From NCBI GenBank assembly GCA_036389675.1, contig DASVWI010000023.1:92087-156086 (forward strand): 64,000 bases of DNA. The letters are read 5' to 3'. A model generated the notes under the pieces. It saw nothing but the letters and a program-made list of their open reading frames with translations. It searched no databases and had not been told where the DNA came from. The stretch comes from DASQYE01 sp036389675 (GTDB taxonomy: Bacteria; Acidobacteriota; Blastocatellia; Pyrinomonadales; Pyrinomonadaceae). The position numbers and the translations under genes are program-made. Within the stretch, counting starts at the first letter, position 1, and the number at the start of each line of letters is the position of its first letter. Positions 41,591 to 51,960 of this stretch are shown here, one piece after another.

Positions 41591-42343
41591 ATGACAATAG
41601 CTTTAAAGAAAATCGCGCGGGCTTTCGCCCTCTGTCTGTCTCTCAGCTTGTATGTCCCGGGCGCTCCCCTTCAGCAAGCGGACGAAGCGCCGCTCACAAA
41701 CGCTTCCGTCATCAAGCTGGTGCGCGCCGGTTTCAAAGAAAAGACTCTGATCGCCATTATTCATTCGCGCCCGACACGCTTTGACCTCTCGCCCGACCGT
41801 TTGATCGAGCTCAAGAAGAGCGGCGTCAGCGAGCGCGTCATTCTAGCCATGCTCGCGCTCTCCGAAAACGATGGGGCGTCAGCCGACGATCTCGGCGACG
41901 ACTCCTTTTTCGATGAATCGAACGGCTTATCACGCCCGGGGCGAAACGGCGCGAGCGGCGACGGCGGCGGCACAGGTATCTTCGGCTCAGGCAGCGGTTC
42001 TTCGAGCCGTACGCGAGGGCGCGGCATGAGCGGCTCCAATCAGGGCGATACGCAAACCAACGGAAGCGCCACCGTGCGTATCCTTCGTCCACCGGTGGAA
42101 GCCGGCGGTGCTGAGCCTCCCAAACTGGAAAGGACGCCGACGCTCACCAACGATAAAGTCGTCGAGCTGGTCGAAGCAGGATTCTCCGAAGGCACGATCA
42201 TACGCCGCATCGAACAGTCGCCAGCCGAATTCGATCTCTCTCCGGCCCGGCTCGCAGAGCTGCGCCGCCGCCGCGTCAGCGAGCCCATCATCAACGCCAT
42301 GCGCGCCGCCATGGGCGGTGATGCCACAAAAAATCAAGGATGA
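41591..42343 (+). CDS. Exported protein with a duplicated helical domain
   Basis: A 250-residue protein with a signal peptide (residues 1-27). Two copies of an unnamed domain of about 55 residues are present. The first (about 36-92) begins LTNASVIKLVRAGFKEKTLI and contains FDLSPDRLIELKKSGVSERV. The second (about 184-243) begins LTNDKVVELVEAGFSEGTII and contains FDLSPARLAELRRRRVSEPI. They are joined by a Gly/Ser-rich linker. The domain is known from uncharacterised acidobacterial secreted proteins. The function is unknown. It precedes the VWA gene and ends inside repeat R10. Confidence 0.75.
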   Translation: MTIALKKIARAFALCLSLSLYVPGAPLQQADEAPLTNASVIKLVRAGFKEKTLIAIIHSRPTRFDLSPDRLIELKKSGVSERVILAMLALSENDGASADDLGDDSFFDESNGLSRPGRNGASGDGGGTGIFGSGSGSSSRTRGRGMSGSNQGDTQTNGSATVRILRPPVEAGGAEPPKLERTPTLTNDKVVELVEAGFSEGTIIRRIEQSPAEFDLSPARLAELRRRRVSEPIINAMRAAMGGDATKNQG

Positions 42344-42441
42344 AGGCGGAAGGATGAAGGATGAAAGCGTTGCTGTTCAAGTTGAATCATTCAATCCGTC
42401 TTTTACTTCCGCCTTACGCCTTTATCCCTGCTTTACTCTTT
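42337..42441. repeat. Palindrome R10, GGATGAAGG-word type
   Basis: The left arm has GGATGAAGGCGGAAGGATGA and the right arm (about 42404-42430) is roughly its reverse complement (CTTCCGCCTTACGCCTTTATCC). Unlike the other copies it overlaps the annotated start of the next gene (ATG 42361). A second in-frame ATG at 42442 lies directly after the right arm, the position used in R1-R4. Confidence 0.6.
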
Positions 42442-43458
42442 ATGCTGATTGTCTGGCCGCTCACGCTCTCTAAAACGGGAAGGGAAGCCAACGCTCAGCA
42501 GCAGCAACCCTCCGCCGCCGAAGAACAGGATGTTGACGAAGGCGACGTGATTTCCGTCAGCACCTCAGAGGTGCTTTTGCCTGTGACGGTGCGAGACGCG
42601 AGCGGTCGGCTGATGACGACGCTCACGCGCAAGGACTTTCGAGTCTTTGAAGAGGGACGCGAACAGCCCCTCAGCGATCTCGCGCTCAGACAGGTTCCGG
42701 TCGATGTCGTCCTGATGGTTGACGCCTCTTCAAGCGTGGCGCGAAACCTCGACGACTTTCGACGCGCCGTCGAAGGGTTCGCGCAGAGGCTCGCGCCGGA
42801 TGATCGCATCAGCCTGATCAAGTTCGATGATCGCGTAGAATTATTGCAGGACTGGACGCAGAGCCGCGTGCAGTTGAGCCGCTCGCTCAGACGCATTGTG
42901 CCGGGCGTCTTCACGCGCTTTAACGATGCGCTGCTGCTGGCCGGGCGCGAGCAGTTTCGCAGCGCACGCGGACGCCACGCCATCATTGTCCTGACGGACG
43001 GCATTGACAGCGGGCGCGGCTATGCCACGCTCGAAGCCTCTCTGCGAGCGCTGCTGGAAGCGCAGGCCACCGTCTACGTCGTCAGCAATACGGAGATCGA
43101 ACGGGCCAGCAAACGCGAGGAGCTGGACACACTGCTCTCCGGGCCTCCCTCGACGGTTCGCTTTAACGAGCTTCGCATAGGCGATCTGCGCGAAGGGCTG
43201 CGCGTGCTCGACGATAGCGAGCGCAACCTCGCACAACTGACCGCCGCCACAGGCGGACGGCTCTACAGGCCCACCACTTTCAACGCTCTGGATGCCACCT
43301 ACGCGGAGGTCGCCGACGAGTTGCGCCACCAGTACGCGCTCTACTACACGCCGCTCGATAAGAAGCGCGATGGCCGTTTCCGCCGCGTCCGAGTGGAAAC
43401 GGCAGACCCCTCCCTGAAAGTATCGGCCCGCATAGGCTACTACGCTCCGCGCCGTTAA
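42361..43458 (+). CDS. VWFA-related acidobacterial domain protein
   Basis: A 365-residue exported protein of the TIGR03436 type (VWFA-related Acidobacterial domain). An N-terminal hydrophobic segment precedes a beta domain (VLLPVTVRDASGRLMTTLTR, DFRVFEEG). The VWA domain follows, with the MIDAS motif VDASSSV and the distal IIVLTDGIDSG, then the family ending ELRHQYALYYTPLDKKRDGR. The function is unknown; VWA domains bind metal and partner proteins. The start is uncertain: ATG 42361 lies in the left arm of repeat R10 but gives a good signal peptide, while ATG 42442 follows the repeat and leaves a poor one. Confidence 0.88.
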   Translation: MKALLFKLNHSIRLLLPPYAFIPALLFMLIVWPLTLSKTGREANAQQQQPSAAEEQDVDEGDVISVSTSEVLLPVTVRDASGRLMTTLTRKDFRVFEEGREQPLSDLALRQVPVDVVLMVDASSSVARNLDDFRRAVEGFAQRLAPDDRISLIKFDDRVELLQDWTQSRVQLSRSLRRIVPGVFTRFNDALLLAGREQFRSARGRHAIIVLTDGIDSGRGYATLEASLRALLEAQATVYVVSNTEIERASKREELDTLLSGPPSTVRFNELRIGDLREGLRVLDDSERNLAQLTAATGGRLYRPTTFNALDATYAEVADELRHQYALYYTPLDKKRDGRFRRVRVETADPSLKVSARIGYYAPRR

Positions 43459-43934
43459 TCCGCTCTAAATCCAACCCGCCAAAAACTACCCAAGCCTACC
43501 CCTGAGTGTCATAATGCTACGCATTTGACAATACCGGGTCATCTGGGTTTATATGATACACCCAGCCGGGCCACAGTTTTTCCGAAAACTCCCCCGGCAG
43601 GGAATCAAGTCTAATTGTTTCAGCACTTAGGCTAAAGCAAAGATGAAGGCACGGGTGTTGCTATTGAAAGATTGCTGTTTTGCCAGATTCAGGTAAACGC
43701 GAGATTGACAGAGAAAAGCCTGTTGAGAGGCGGGGAATATTAAGAGATTTTGTATCCGAATGCCCCACTTCTCAGGAGCCTGCTTGCGTTGGGGCGGCAG
43801 TTGCGTGTACTCTTTCGGGTTTGATGGAAAGTCCTACCGCGCCGGTTCCGCTCCCATCAACTCGAACATACCCGGATTTACAATCCACAGTTTCGCTGTA
43901 TCAGCAATAATAACGAGTAGAGAAGGAAAAATTA
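43459..43934. other. Long intergenic region before the radical SAM gene
   Basis: A 476-base region of lower GC content than its surroundings, without a supported gene. A TTGACA at 43525-43530 is followed by TATATG 19 bases later, a weak sigma-70 candidate. A sigma-54-like element is at 43790. Two short overlapping open frames (around 43680-43948) look unlike proteins and were not called. Confidence 0.5.
43790..43805 (+). promoter_or_regulatory. Sigma-54-like promoter candidate of the radical SAM gene
   Basis: TGGGGCG-GCAG-TTGCG: GG and GC are separated by the required ten bases and nine of the twelve defined consensus positions match. It lies 130 bases upstream of the ATG. No TGACAAC-N5-GCGACAAG sites are nearby, so support is weaker than for the Tad promoter. 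Confidence 0.35.
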
Positions 43935-45962
<2,028 letters not shown>

Positions 45963-46006
45963 GTCGAGCGGCCAGCGCGAGCCACTTAAAGGGTAGCTTC
46001 AGTAAG

Positions 46007-46051
46007 GCATGAACCCCGCGAAGCCAAAGCATAGGCTCGCGGGGTTCATGC
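46007..46051 (+). terminator. Strong hairpin after the radical SAM gene
   Basis: GCATGAACCCCGCGA pairs perfectly with TCGCGGGGTTCATGC, extended by GCC/GGC, with a one-base bulge and a loop of about eight bases. There is no T run. It is probably a terminator or a 3'-end stabiliser. Confidence 0.65.
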
Positions 46052-46165
46052 ACGCTCCGAGCCTTCCAGACGGTGGCCTTCGACCTGATAAAGTTTGGCG
46101 TCGCGCGATTGTAGGGCTCTCAGGCGCTTGACCATTAAGCTTTGCGGCGTGTTTAATAGAGTGTC

Positions 46166-46197
46166 GAGGCGCTCGTTTTCGAAGCGCCTCTAATTTT
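46166..46197 (+). terminator. Hairpin upstream of rpsU
   Basis: GAGGCGCT and AGCGCCTC form an eight-base stem followed by TAATTTT. It lies about 40 bases before rpsU and could be a terminator of upstream transcription or an attenuator. Confidence 0.5.
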
Positions 46198-46235
46198 CCA
46201 TACCTTTAGATAGAAGCTGGGAGACCTATTCTGCA

Positions 46236-46439
46236 ATGGCGATAGTAACAGTCAATCAAGGTGAATCAATCGAGAGCGCTCTCAGGCGCTTCAAGCGACG
46301 CGTGATGACCGAGGAGATCATCAAGGACGCGAAAAAGCATGCGTTTTTCATGCCGCCCGGCCAGAAGGCCAAGCTCAAATCGGCGCTCGCACGTAAGCGC
46401 AATAAGAAGAAGGGACGCCCGCGCGTGACGCGCGACTAG
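46236..46439 (+). CDS. rpsU: Ribosomal protein bS21
   Basis: A 67-residue basic protein of the small ribosomal subunit. IESALRRFKRRVMTEEIIKD and a lysine/arginine-rich C terminus (RKRNKKKGRPRVTRD) are diagnostic. bS21 contacts the platform near the anti-Shine-Dalgarno region and affects start-site choice. The window has many genes without a Shine-Dalgarno sequence. The ATG at 46236 has GGGAG upstream. Confidence 0.93.
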   Translation: MAIVTVNQGESIESALRRFKRRVMTEEIIKDAKKHAFFMPPGQKAKLKSALARKRNKKKGRPRVTRD

Positions 46440-46666
46440 GAAGGGCCAGCCGCGAGCGGCTGTGTCTTTCGGCGTCCGGCCCGTTGCCCTCAAAGCTTCC
46501 TCCTGGGGAAGCCTTGTCACTTACGGCCCGCAGGCGCTTACAGCCCGAATCTACAGCGTGCCCGGCCTGTGCCGATAAGAACCGAGACAAGCTCGGAGGA
46601 GAATTCTTATCCTATCGGCGCGAAAGGTCGGGTTCACTTGCGTCCACCCGAATTCGGTTATCTTTC

Positions 46667-47437
46667 ATGACTCGTATTCTGCTGACCAACGATGATGGCA
46701 TCTTCTCGGACGGCCTCGTCAAATTAGAGGAGGCGCTCGGCGAAGTGGGCGAAGTCTACACGGTCGCGCCCGCGTCCGAGATGAGCGGCGCATCCCATAG
46801 CCTGACCTTAGCGCGGCCCTTGCGAATTCGTCGTATTGACGAGCGACACTGGACGGTTGACGGAACGCCGACCGACTGCGTTACGCTCGCGCTCAACAAA
46901 ATCCTAGGCCCGGACGAACAGCCGGACATCTGCGTCTCAGGCATCAACCACGGCGGCAATCTGGGCGACGACGCGACCTATTCGGGGACGGTCGCGGGCG
47001 CGCTCGAAGCGACGATACTGGGTGTGCCGGGGCTGGCTTTCAGCCTCGTCGCCCGCGAGAATTTCGATTTTACGGAGTCCGCCCGCTTCGCCGTCACAGC
47101 CGTTCGCAAGGCGCTGACCGAAAGGCTGCCGGAAGGAACGCTGCTCAACATCAATATCCCGCCCGGCCCGATCAAGGGCGTGCGTGTGACGAGGCAGGGA
47201 CTGAAGAACGCGCGCCCGGTCATCAGCGAGCACATAGACCCGCGCGGCAAGCCTTATTTCTGGATCGGCGAAGAATATTTCAGCTCCGACAGCGAGGACG
47301 GCACGGACTATCGCGCCATAGAGCAGGGCTTCGTCTCCGTCACGCCGCTCCGAAGCGACATGACCGACCACCGCGCCCTGACGGCGATTGATACCTGGAA
47401 CTACATCAGCGCCAGCGAGGTCTTGCAAAGCAGTTAA
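46667..47437 (+). CDS. surE: 5'-nucleotidase SurE
   Basis: A 256-residue survival protein/nucleotidase that dephosphorylates nucleoside monophosphates. It begins MTRILLTNDDGIFSDGL, with the metal-binding DD, followed by APASEMSGASHSLT and SGINHGGNLGDDATYSGTVA, all hallmark SurE motifs. The ATG at 46667 begins the conserved sequence; earlier in-frame codons would encode an unrelated leader. No good Shine-Dalgarno sequence is near. It is paired with pcm downstream, a common arrangement for stationary-phase repair. Confidence 0.95.
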   Translation: MTRILLTNDDGIFSDGLVKLEEALGEVGEVYTVAPASEMSGASHSLTLARPLRIRRIDERHWTVDGTPTDCVTLALNKILGPDEQPDICVSGINHGGNLGDDATYSGTVAGALEATILGVPGLAFSLVARENFDFTESARFAVTAVRKALTERLPEGTLLNINIPPGPIKGVRVTRQGLKNARPVISEHIDPRGKPYFWIGEEYFSSDSEDGTDYRAIEQGFVSVTPLRSDMTDHRALTAIDTWNYISASEVLQSS

Positions 47438-47461
47438 AGAGAGCGAAGCGTTAGAGCTAAC

Positions 47462-47560
47462 GGCATCGGTAAATCGTAAATGACGCGCTCCTCAATCGTG
47501 AATGGACTCTGTGGCTTCTGAGCTGTTGACGATTGATGACCGGCGATTTACGATTTTTTT
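47462..47560. repeat. Intergenic palindrome R9, GTAAATCG-word type
   Basis: Between surE and pcm. Left TCGGTAAATCGTAAATGACG; right TGATGACCGGCGATTTACGA, followed by a run of nine Ts. It could also act as a terminator, although pcm has a good ribosome-binding site just after it. Confidence 0.7.
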
Positions 47561-47578
47561 TTATTTGGAGAAAAGGCT

Positions 47579-48271
47579 TTGAGTTCCGCGCCGCTGCGGC
47601 CCAATTCATTGACGGACGCTTACCGCATTCCGCGCCAGCGTATGATCGAGCGCCTGCGCGATCATTACGGTATCAAAGACGCGCGTGTGCTTGAAGCCAT
47701 GCGCGCCATCCCGCGCCACTTCTTCGTACCCGAAGCCCTGCAAGGCCGCGCCTATGGCGATCACGCGTTGCCGATTGCGGCCAATCAAACCATCTCGCAG
47801 CCCTTCATCGTCGCGCGCATGAGTGAGTTGCTGGAGCTGGATGACCGAAGCCGCGTGCTGGAAATCGGCGCGGGCTCGGGTTATCAAACGGCTGTGCTGG
47901 CGCGCCTTGTCGCGCAGGTCTTCGCCATCGAACGCATCGCCGAACTGGCGCGTGAGGCGCAGGCGCGCATACGCCAGCTCGGCATCTACAACGCGACCGT
48001 CAAATGTTTTGACGGCACGCTCGGTTGGAGCGCGCACGCGCCCTACGACGCGATACTGGTTGCGGCGGGCGGCCCGGAAGTGCCTGAGCCGCTGATGGCG
48101 CAGCTACAGCTAGGCGGGCGGCTGGTCATCCCCGTCGGCGACTCGCGCGAATCTCAAAGGCTCGTGCGCGTGATTAAAACTGAGAAGGGCTATGAGCATG
48201 AAGATCATGGCCCGTGCGCTTTTGTGCCGCTCATAGGGCATTATGGCTGGGCTCCGGAGAACAGAGGTTAG
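47579..48271 (+). CDS. pcm: Protein-L-isoaspartate O-methyltransferase
   Basis: A 230-residue methyltransferase that repairs L-isoaspartyl residues using SAM. Typical segments: RVLEAMRAIPRHFFVPEALQ, YGDHALPIAANQTISQPFIV and motif I LEIGAGSGYQTAVLA, then ILVAAGGPEVPEPLMAQL. The start is TTG 47579, eight bases after TTGGAG; no closer ATG is in frame before the conserved region. It follows surE, as in many bacteria. Confidence 0.94.
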   Translation: MSSAPLRPNSLTDAYRIPRQRMIERLRDHYGIKDARVLEAMRAIPRHFFVPEALQGRAYGDHALPIAANQTISQPFIVARMSELLELDDRSRVLEIGAGSGYQTAVLARLVAQVFAIERIAELAREAQARIRQLGIYNATVKCFDGTLGWSAHAPYDAILVAAGGPEVPEPLMAQLQLGGRLVIPVGDSRESQRLVRVIKTEKGYEHEDHGPCAFVPLIGHYGWAPENRG

Positions 48272-48272
48272 T

Positions 48273-48326
48273 TGTCAGATGTCGGAGACGGGCCTTTACT
48301 GACACCTGATATCCGGCATTCACTAC
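48273..48326. repeat. Intergenic palindrome R6, GTCAGATATCA-word type
   Basis: Between pcm and dedA. Left TGTCAGATGTCGGAGA, right CTGACACCTGATATCCGGCA. The right arm shares CTGACACCTGATATC with R5. The dedA ATG follows after a few bases without a ribosome-binding site. Confidence 0.75.
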
Positions 48327-48329
48327 ATT

Positions 48330-48989
48330 ATGGAATCTCTTTATCAACTTTATCATCAGGTCAAATACTACCTCGACCCCGAGACAATCGCCGCGGCGGG
48401 TTACGTTGTTATCCTCTTCGTGGTATTTGCCGAGACGGGGCTTGCGGCGGGCTTTTTTCTGCCCGGTGATTCATTACTGTTCGTCGCCGGCCTTTTCGCG
48501 GCGGATGGAAAACTGAGCCTCTTCGCGTTGCTCACAGGCGTCTTTCTGGCGGCTGTGATCGGCGATGCGGTTGGGTATTTTACTGGCTCGAAGCTCGGCT
48601 CACGTCTTTTCACGCGCCCCAAATCCTTACTGTTTCGGCCCAGCCACTTGCAGAAAGCGCAGGCGTTTTATGACAAGTACGGCGGGAAGACGATCATCAT
48701 CGCTCGCTTTGTGCCCATCGTCCGCACGTTCGCTCCGATCGTCGCCGGAGCAGCGAAGATGCCTTACCGTCAATTCGTCGTCTTCAACATCATCGGCGGT
48801 TTCCTATGGGTCTTTAGCATGATTCTCAGCGGCTTCTTTCTGGGCCGCGCCTTTCCCGCACTGCGCGAGCACATAGAGATTGTCATGATCGTCATCGTCG
48901 CCCTTTCGCTCATGCCACCGGTCATCGAATATATCAAGTCGCGCCGCGAGAAGGCGCGCGCAGCCCAGACCGGCGACGCTAAGGTTTGA
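48330..48989 (+). CDS. DedA family membrane protein
   Basis: A 219-residue polytopic inner-membrane protein. It has the family's FAETGLAAGFFLPGDSLLFVAG, AAVIGDAVGYFTGSKLGSRL and RFVPIVRTFAPIVAGAAKMP. The conserved Glu in FAETG and Arg in RFVPIVRTF are key residues for DedA function. The family includes undecaprenyl-phosphate flippases and proton-dependent transporters; the substrate here is not known. Four or five hydrophobic segments are visible. The stop codon lies inside the -35 box of the tRNA promoter. Confidence 0.92.
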   Translation: MESLYQLYHQVKYYLDPETIAAAGYVVILFVVFAETGLAAGFFLPGDSLLFVAGLFAADGKLSLFALLTGVFLAAVIGDAVGYFTGSKLGSRLFTRPKSLLFRPSHLQKAQAFYDKYGGKTIIIARFVPIVRTFAPIVAGAAKMPYRQFVVFNIIGGFLWVFSMILSGFFLGRAFPALREHIEIVMIVIVALSLMPPVIEYIKSRREKARAAQTGDAKV

Positions 48990-49014
48990 CATGACACTTC
49001 CGCTGCCCTAATAT
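48986..49014 (+). promoter_or_regulatory. Sigma-70 promoter of tRNA-Pro
   Basis: TTGACA at 48986-48991 and TAATAT at 49009-49014, spacer 17. The -35 box contains the dedA stop codon. Transcription would begin about ten bases before the tRNA. Confidence 0.75.
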
Positions 49015-49030
49015 CCTTTCTGTTGATTCA

Positions 49031-49104
<74 letters not shown>

Positions 49105-49120
49105 TTAAAAAAAAGAGTTT

Positions 49121-49153
49121 GCGGCGACGTTACGGCGTCGCCGTTTTTCTTTT
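49121..49153 (+). terminator. Rho-independent terminator after tRNA-Pro
   Basis: CGGCGAC at 49122-49128 pairs with GTCGCCG at 49137-49143, followed by TTTTTCTTTT. Confidence 0.88.
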
Positions 49154-49217
49154 GTGATGACTTGCGCGTAAACTCCACTTCATTCCTTGTGTTTCACCTC
49201 TTCGTGGCGAGGTCAAG

Positions 49218-50354
49218 ATGCTAAGCAAAGTAGAGCGTTGTTTTTATCAACTGGCGTTGATCGCCTGTCTTACCGCGTCAACTCTCTTGACGACGAAAGC
49301 CGTGAACGCTTCGGGCATGAAGGATCAGGGCGGCTCGCCGTCGGATCGTGAGGTGGCGGCGCGCTTCGCCCCTGTATTCTATCAGGGGCTGGGCGAGCAT
49401 GAGCGCAGCGATTACATTACCAATTTCGATTTTGACGGCGATTGGCGCGGCGATAACAACTGGGCTCATGCCGATGACAGCCGCTTTAGGCTTAAGGCCA
49501 ACATCTATTACGCGGTCAGCGAAACGGCGACTCACTTCTTTATTCATTACGCCGTCTTTCACCCGCGCGATTATAAGGGCGGCGACAGGGGCACTCTCTT
49601 GAGCGAGATAATACGCGAAGGGGCACGGCGCGGGGGCAAGTACGACCCGACAGGCCAGTTGGGTGAGGCAGCGCTGGCGCACGAGAACGATATGGAGGGC
49701 TGTCTGGTTGTGGTTGTCAAAAACGGAAATGACCTACGGCAGGCCCGCGTGGTGTTTGTCGAGACCATGTCGCATAACAAATTCCTGAAGTATGCGACCG
49801 AAGGCGCGCAGGCTGACGGATTCAATACGGTCAGCCTCGAAGACGAGAGGCCGCGTTTGTATGTAGAACCGAAGGGACATGGCATCGAGGCTTATCGCAC
49901 AGGTCAAAGACAGGGGCAGCGCAATGGCATCCTGATTTACAGCTTCAACGGGCGCGCCGATGATCCGGAGCAGGAGCGTCGCGAGCGTGTCGGCTATGAT
50001 CTGATACCGCTCCTTACTACGCTCTGGCCGCGCTCGCAGCGGGGCGTCAATGAGACCTATGGCGAGGCGCATGATTACGGGAAAGTGGCGATCAGCGTCG
50101 TGCAAAAAGATGGCCGTCAACAGGACAGCCAGATAAGGCTGGGTCGCAGGGGCTCGGCCTTTCTCGGAGCGGTCGGCGCTTCCAACATGGCGCGTCCCCC
50201 CTGGGGGTGGTTCGATAGAGACGAGCGCGAGCGGCCTCAAGGCGAATGGTTCTTTGACCCGGCGCGAACGATCAAACGCCATTTCAATAGGGGAACGGAA
50301 TTCTCCGTCTCCTACACCTATGCACCGTTTCTGGGTATTGAGAGGCGTAAGTGA
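49218..50354 (+). CDS. Exported hypothetical protein
   Basis: A 378-residue protein with a signal peptide (about residues 1-32). Conserved-looking features are RFAPVFYQGLGEHERSDYIT, NFDFDGDWRGDNNWAHADD and LAHENDMEGCLVVVVKNG. The aspartate-rich N-terminal part and ENDMEG resemble VPS62-like and related calcium-binding secreted proteins, but I cannot name a family with confidence. No membrane segments are seen after the signal. The minus-strand gene at 50407 converges on it. Confidence 0.7.
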   Translation: MLSKVERCFYQLALIACLTASTLLTTKAVNASGMKDQGGSPSDREVAARFAPVFYQGLGEHERSDYITNFDFDGDWRGDNNWAHADDSRFRLKANIYYAVSETATHFFIHYAVFHPRDYKGGDRGTLLSEIIREGARRGGKYDPTGQLGEAALAHENDMEGCLVVVVKNGNDLRQARVVFVETMSHNKFLKYATEGAQADGFNTVSLEDERPRLYVEPKGHGIEAYRTGQRQGQRNGILIYSFNGRADDPEQERRERVGYDLIPLLTTLWPRSQRGVNETYGEAHDYGKVAISVVQKDGRQQDSQIRLGRRGSAFLGAVGASNMARPPWGWFDRDERERPQGEWFFDPARTIKRHFNRGTEFSVSYTYAPFLGIERRK

Positions 50355-50406
50355 ATAACTGCGACCGCCCAAGTGGGGTGAAAGCAGAATGTCTCGCGCA
50401 CTGCTT

Positions 50407-50826
50407 CTAACGCAGGCCAAGCATCAGGAGTGCCGAGCGATCCGACACAGGGCCGGGGCCTTCGTCCCGCCATGCTCTATAGCCTGTAAGCTCATCTTCA
50501 GTCACGGGACGGTTGCCTAGCTTTGCGGCGGGGGTGCGCTCGAAAGCCCTGTCGGTGAGCGCCATGTGACGTATGCGCGGGTGAAGCGTAAGCGGTTGGG
50601 CCAACGCTGCTTCGGCGGTCTCCACGTCGGGGAACAGCTCTTCGTAAGCGAGCAGATGCCAGACAGTATCGCCTTCGTGCTGCTCGACGGCCAGCACACG
50701 CAGCAGCCCGAACCCGCTCTCAAGCTGAAAGACCAGATCATCGCCCGCATCGAATGGCTGTGTCACGCTCACCTCAAAACAGAAGCCGGATTCATCAAGT
50801 GGATTTATTGATCGTAAGCTTAGCAT
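50407..50826 (-). CDS. Hypothetical protein
   Basis: A 139-residue soluble protein, not recognised. It begins MLSLRSINPLDESGFCFEVS and contains a predicted beta-rich N-terminal half (LVFQLESGFGLLRVLAVEQH) and a mixed second half. There is no signal peptide or membrane segment. The open frame covers the entire gap between two plus-strand genes with codon use like its neighbours, so it is probably real. Confidence 0.6.
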   Translation of the reverse strand: MLSLRSINPLDESGFCFEVSVTQPFDAGDDLVFQLESGFGLLRVLAVEQHEGDTVWHLLAYEELFPDVETAEAALAQPLTLHPRIRHMALTDRAFERTPAAKLGNRPVTEDELTGYRAWRDEGPGPVSDRSALLMLGLR

Positions 50827-50948
50827 AAAGGCGACACCGAGCGCCGCTCTCTCCGGCGTGCGGCCTCTTACGGGTCAGGCCGGTCTGGAAAGATTCGGCT
50901 GAGGCGAGTAGTATTAGCTCTCAAAAAAGTCGGAAAGAGTTTGCCCGG

Positions 50949-51515
50949 ATGAACTCGTTTGATTCCAACAAGGATTACTATTCGATTCTGGGGGCGGAAG
51001 AGGACGCGCCCCGCAGCGAGATCGAGCGGCTTTACAAACGCAAGGCCGTGTTGCATCACCCTGACCGCGGCGGCGACGAGGAGGACATGAAAGCGCTCAA
51101 CGAAGCCTTCGGAGTCCTGCGCGACGAGCAGAAGCGCGCCGCTTATGATGCACAGAGAGAGCGCGCGGAATCGTTTGACTCGTACGTGCCCGTGCCGCCC
51201 CATTCCTCGCCTTCGGCGCAGGCCGAAGCCGTCTCAGGACAATGGGTCACGGCCCTGATGTTTCTCGCCGTCGGTCTGGTGCTGCTCTTCGTAGTTCGTT
51301 TCCAGTACGTGCTGTTTCTCTGGCCGCTGGCGCTTCTGGCAGGGCTTTTGATCATCGCCGGTATCGTCCACGCGCATTCGGCTCTGGGGATGATGCGCGA
51401 AACCTTTGCGCTCTCGCACCCGCTGCGCCGCTTCCTGTTGGCCCAGGAGATGGCCTTCTGGGCCATCGTCGTCGGCGGAGGCTACGGCGTCTATTTCATT
51501 CTTCGATACCTCTAA
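50949..51515 (+). CDS. J-domain membrane protein
   Basis: A 188-residue protein with an N-terminal J domain (residues 8-70): DYYSILGAEEDAPRSEIERL, the HPD tripeptide at residues 37-39, and DMKALNEAFGVLRDEQKRAA. A linker with serines and prolines leads to three hydrophobic segments (about residues 98-120, 122-140 and 165-185). It should stimulate a DnaK ATPase at the membrane. The gene is followed by a VOC protein after 18 bases. Confidence 0.85.
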   Translation: MNSFDSNKDYYSILGAEEDAPRSEIERLYKRKAVLHHPDRGGDEEDMKALNEAFGVLRDEQKRAAYDAQRERAESFDSYVPVPPHSSPSAQAEAVSGQWVTALMFLAVGLVLLFVVRFQYVLFLWPLALLAGLLIIAGIVHAHSALGMMRETFALSHPLRRFLLAQEMAFWAIVVGGGYGVYFILRYL

Positions 51516-51533
51516 AGGCTGAAGGCCGTACGC

Positions 51534-51917
51534 ATGCTGGAATTTACGGGACTCGATCTTCTGTTTCTGGAGGTTAACAGCCTCGAAGAGTCCCTGACGT
51601 TTTATCAGGAGCAGCTCGGGCTGGAAGTGTTGACGCATGCGCCGGAGGGCGAGCCCCCGATGGCTACGCTGCGCGCCGGTCGCTTACGAATCACGCTGGT
51701 CGAACAACTGGAAACGATGCTCAGGCGCGGGCGCGGCAGCCATTTCTTTATAGGCGTCGCGGACGTTGACGATTATTACGAGCAACTCAAGCGGCGCGGC
51801 GCTGATGTCGCGCCGCCCGCAGACGAGGGATGGGGCGGACGCTTTATCACACTGCAAGACCCGGACAAGTACAGGTACTTTTTCGTCACCTGGTTCGAGA
51901 GGGACGATAAAAATTGA
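51534..51917 (+). CDS. VOC superfamily (glyoxalase-like) protein
   Basis: A 127-residue member of the vicinal oxygen chelate superfamily. It begins GLDLLFLEVNSLEESLTFYQ and contains FFIGVADVDDYYEQLKRRGA and a C-terminal DPDKYRYFFVTW. Candidate metal ligands are few: the usual first His is absent, so it may not bind metal, as in bleomycin-resistance-like members. No substrate can be proposed. Confidence 0.82.
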   Translation: MLEFTGLDLLFLEVNSLEESLTFYQEQLGLEVLTHAPEGEPPMATLRAGRLRITLVEQLETMLRRGRGSHFFIGVADVDDYYEQLKRRGADVAPPADEGWGGRFITLQDPDKYRYFFVTWFERDDKN

Positions 51918-51960
51918 TGCCTTTCGGTAGCTGACGAACTCGATTTGGAGGCAGCCCGCT

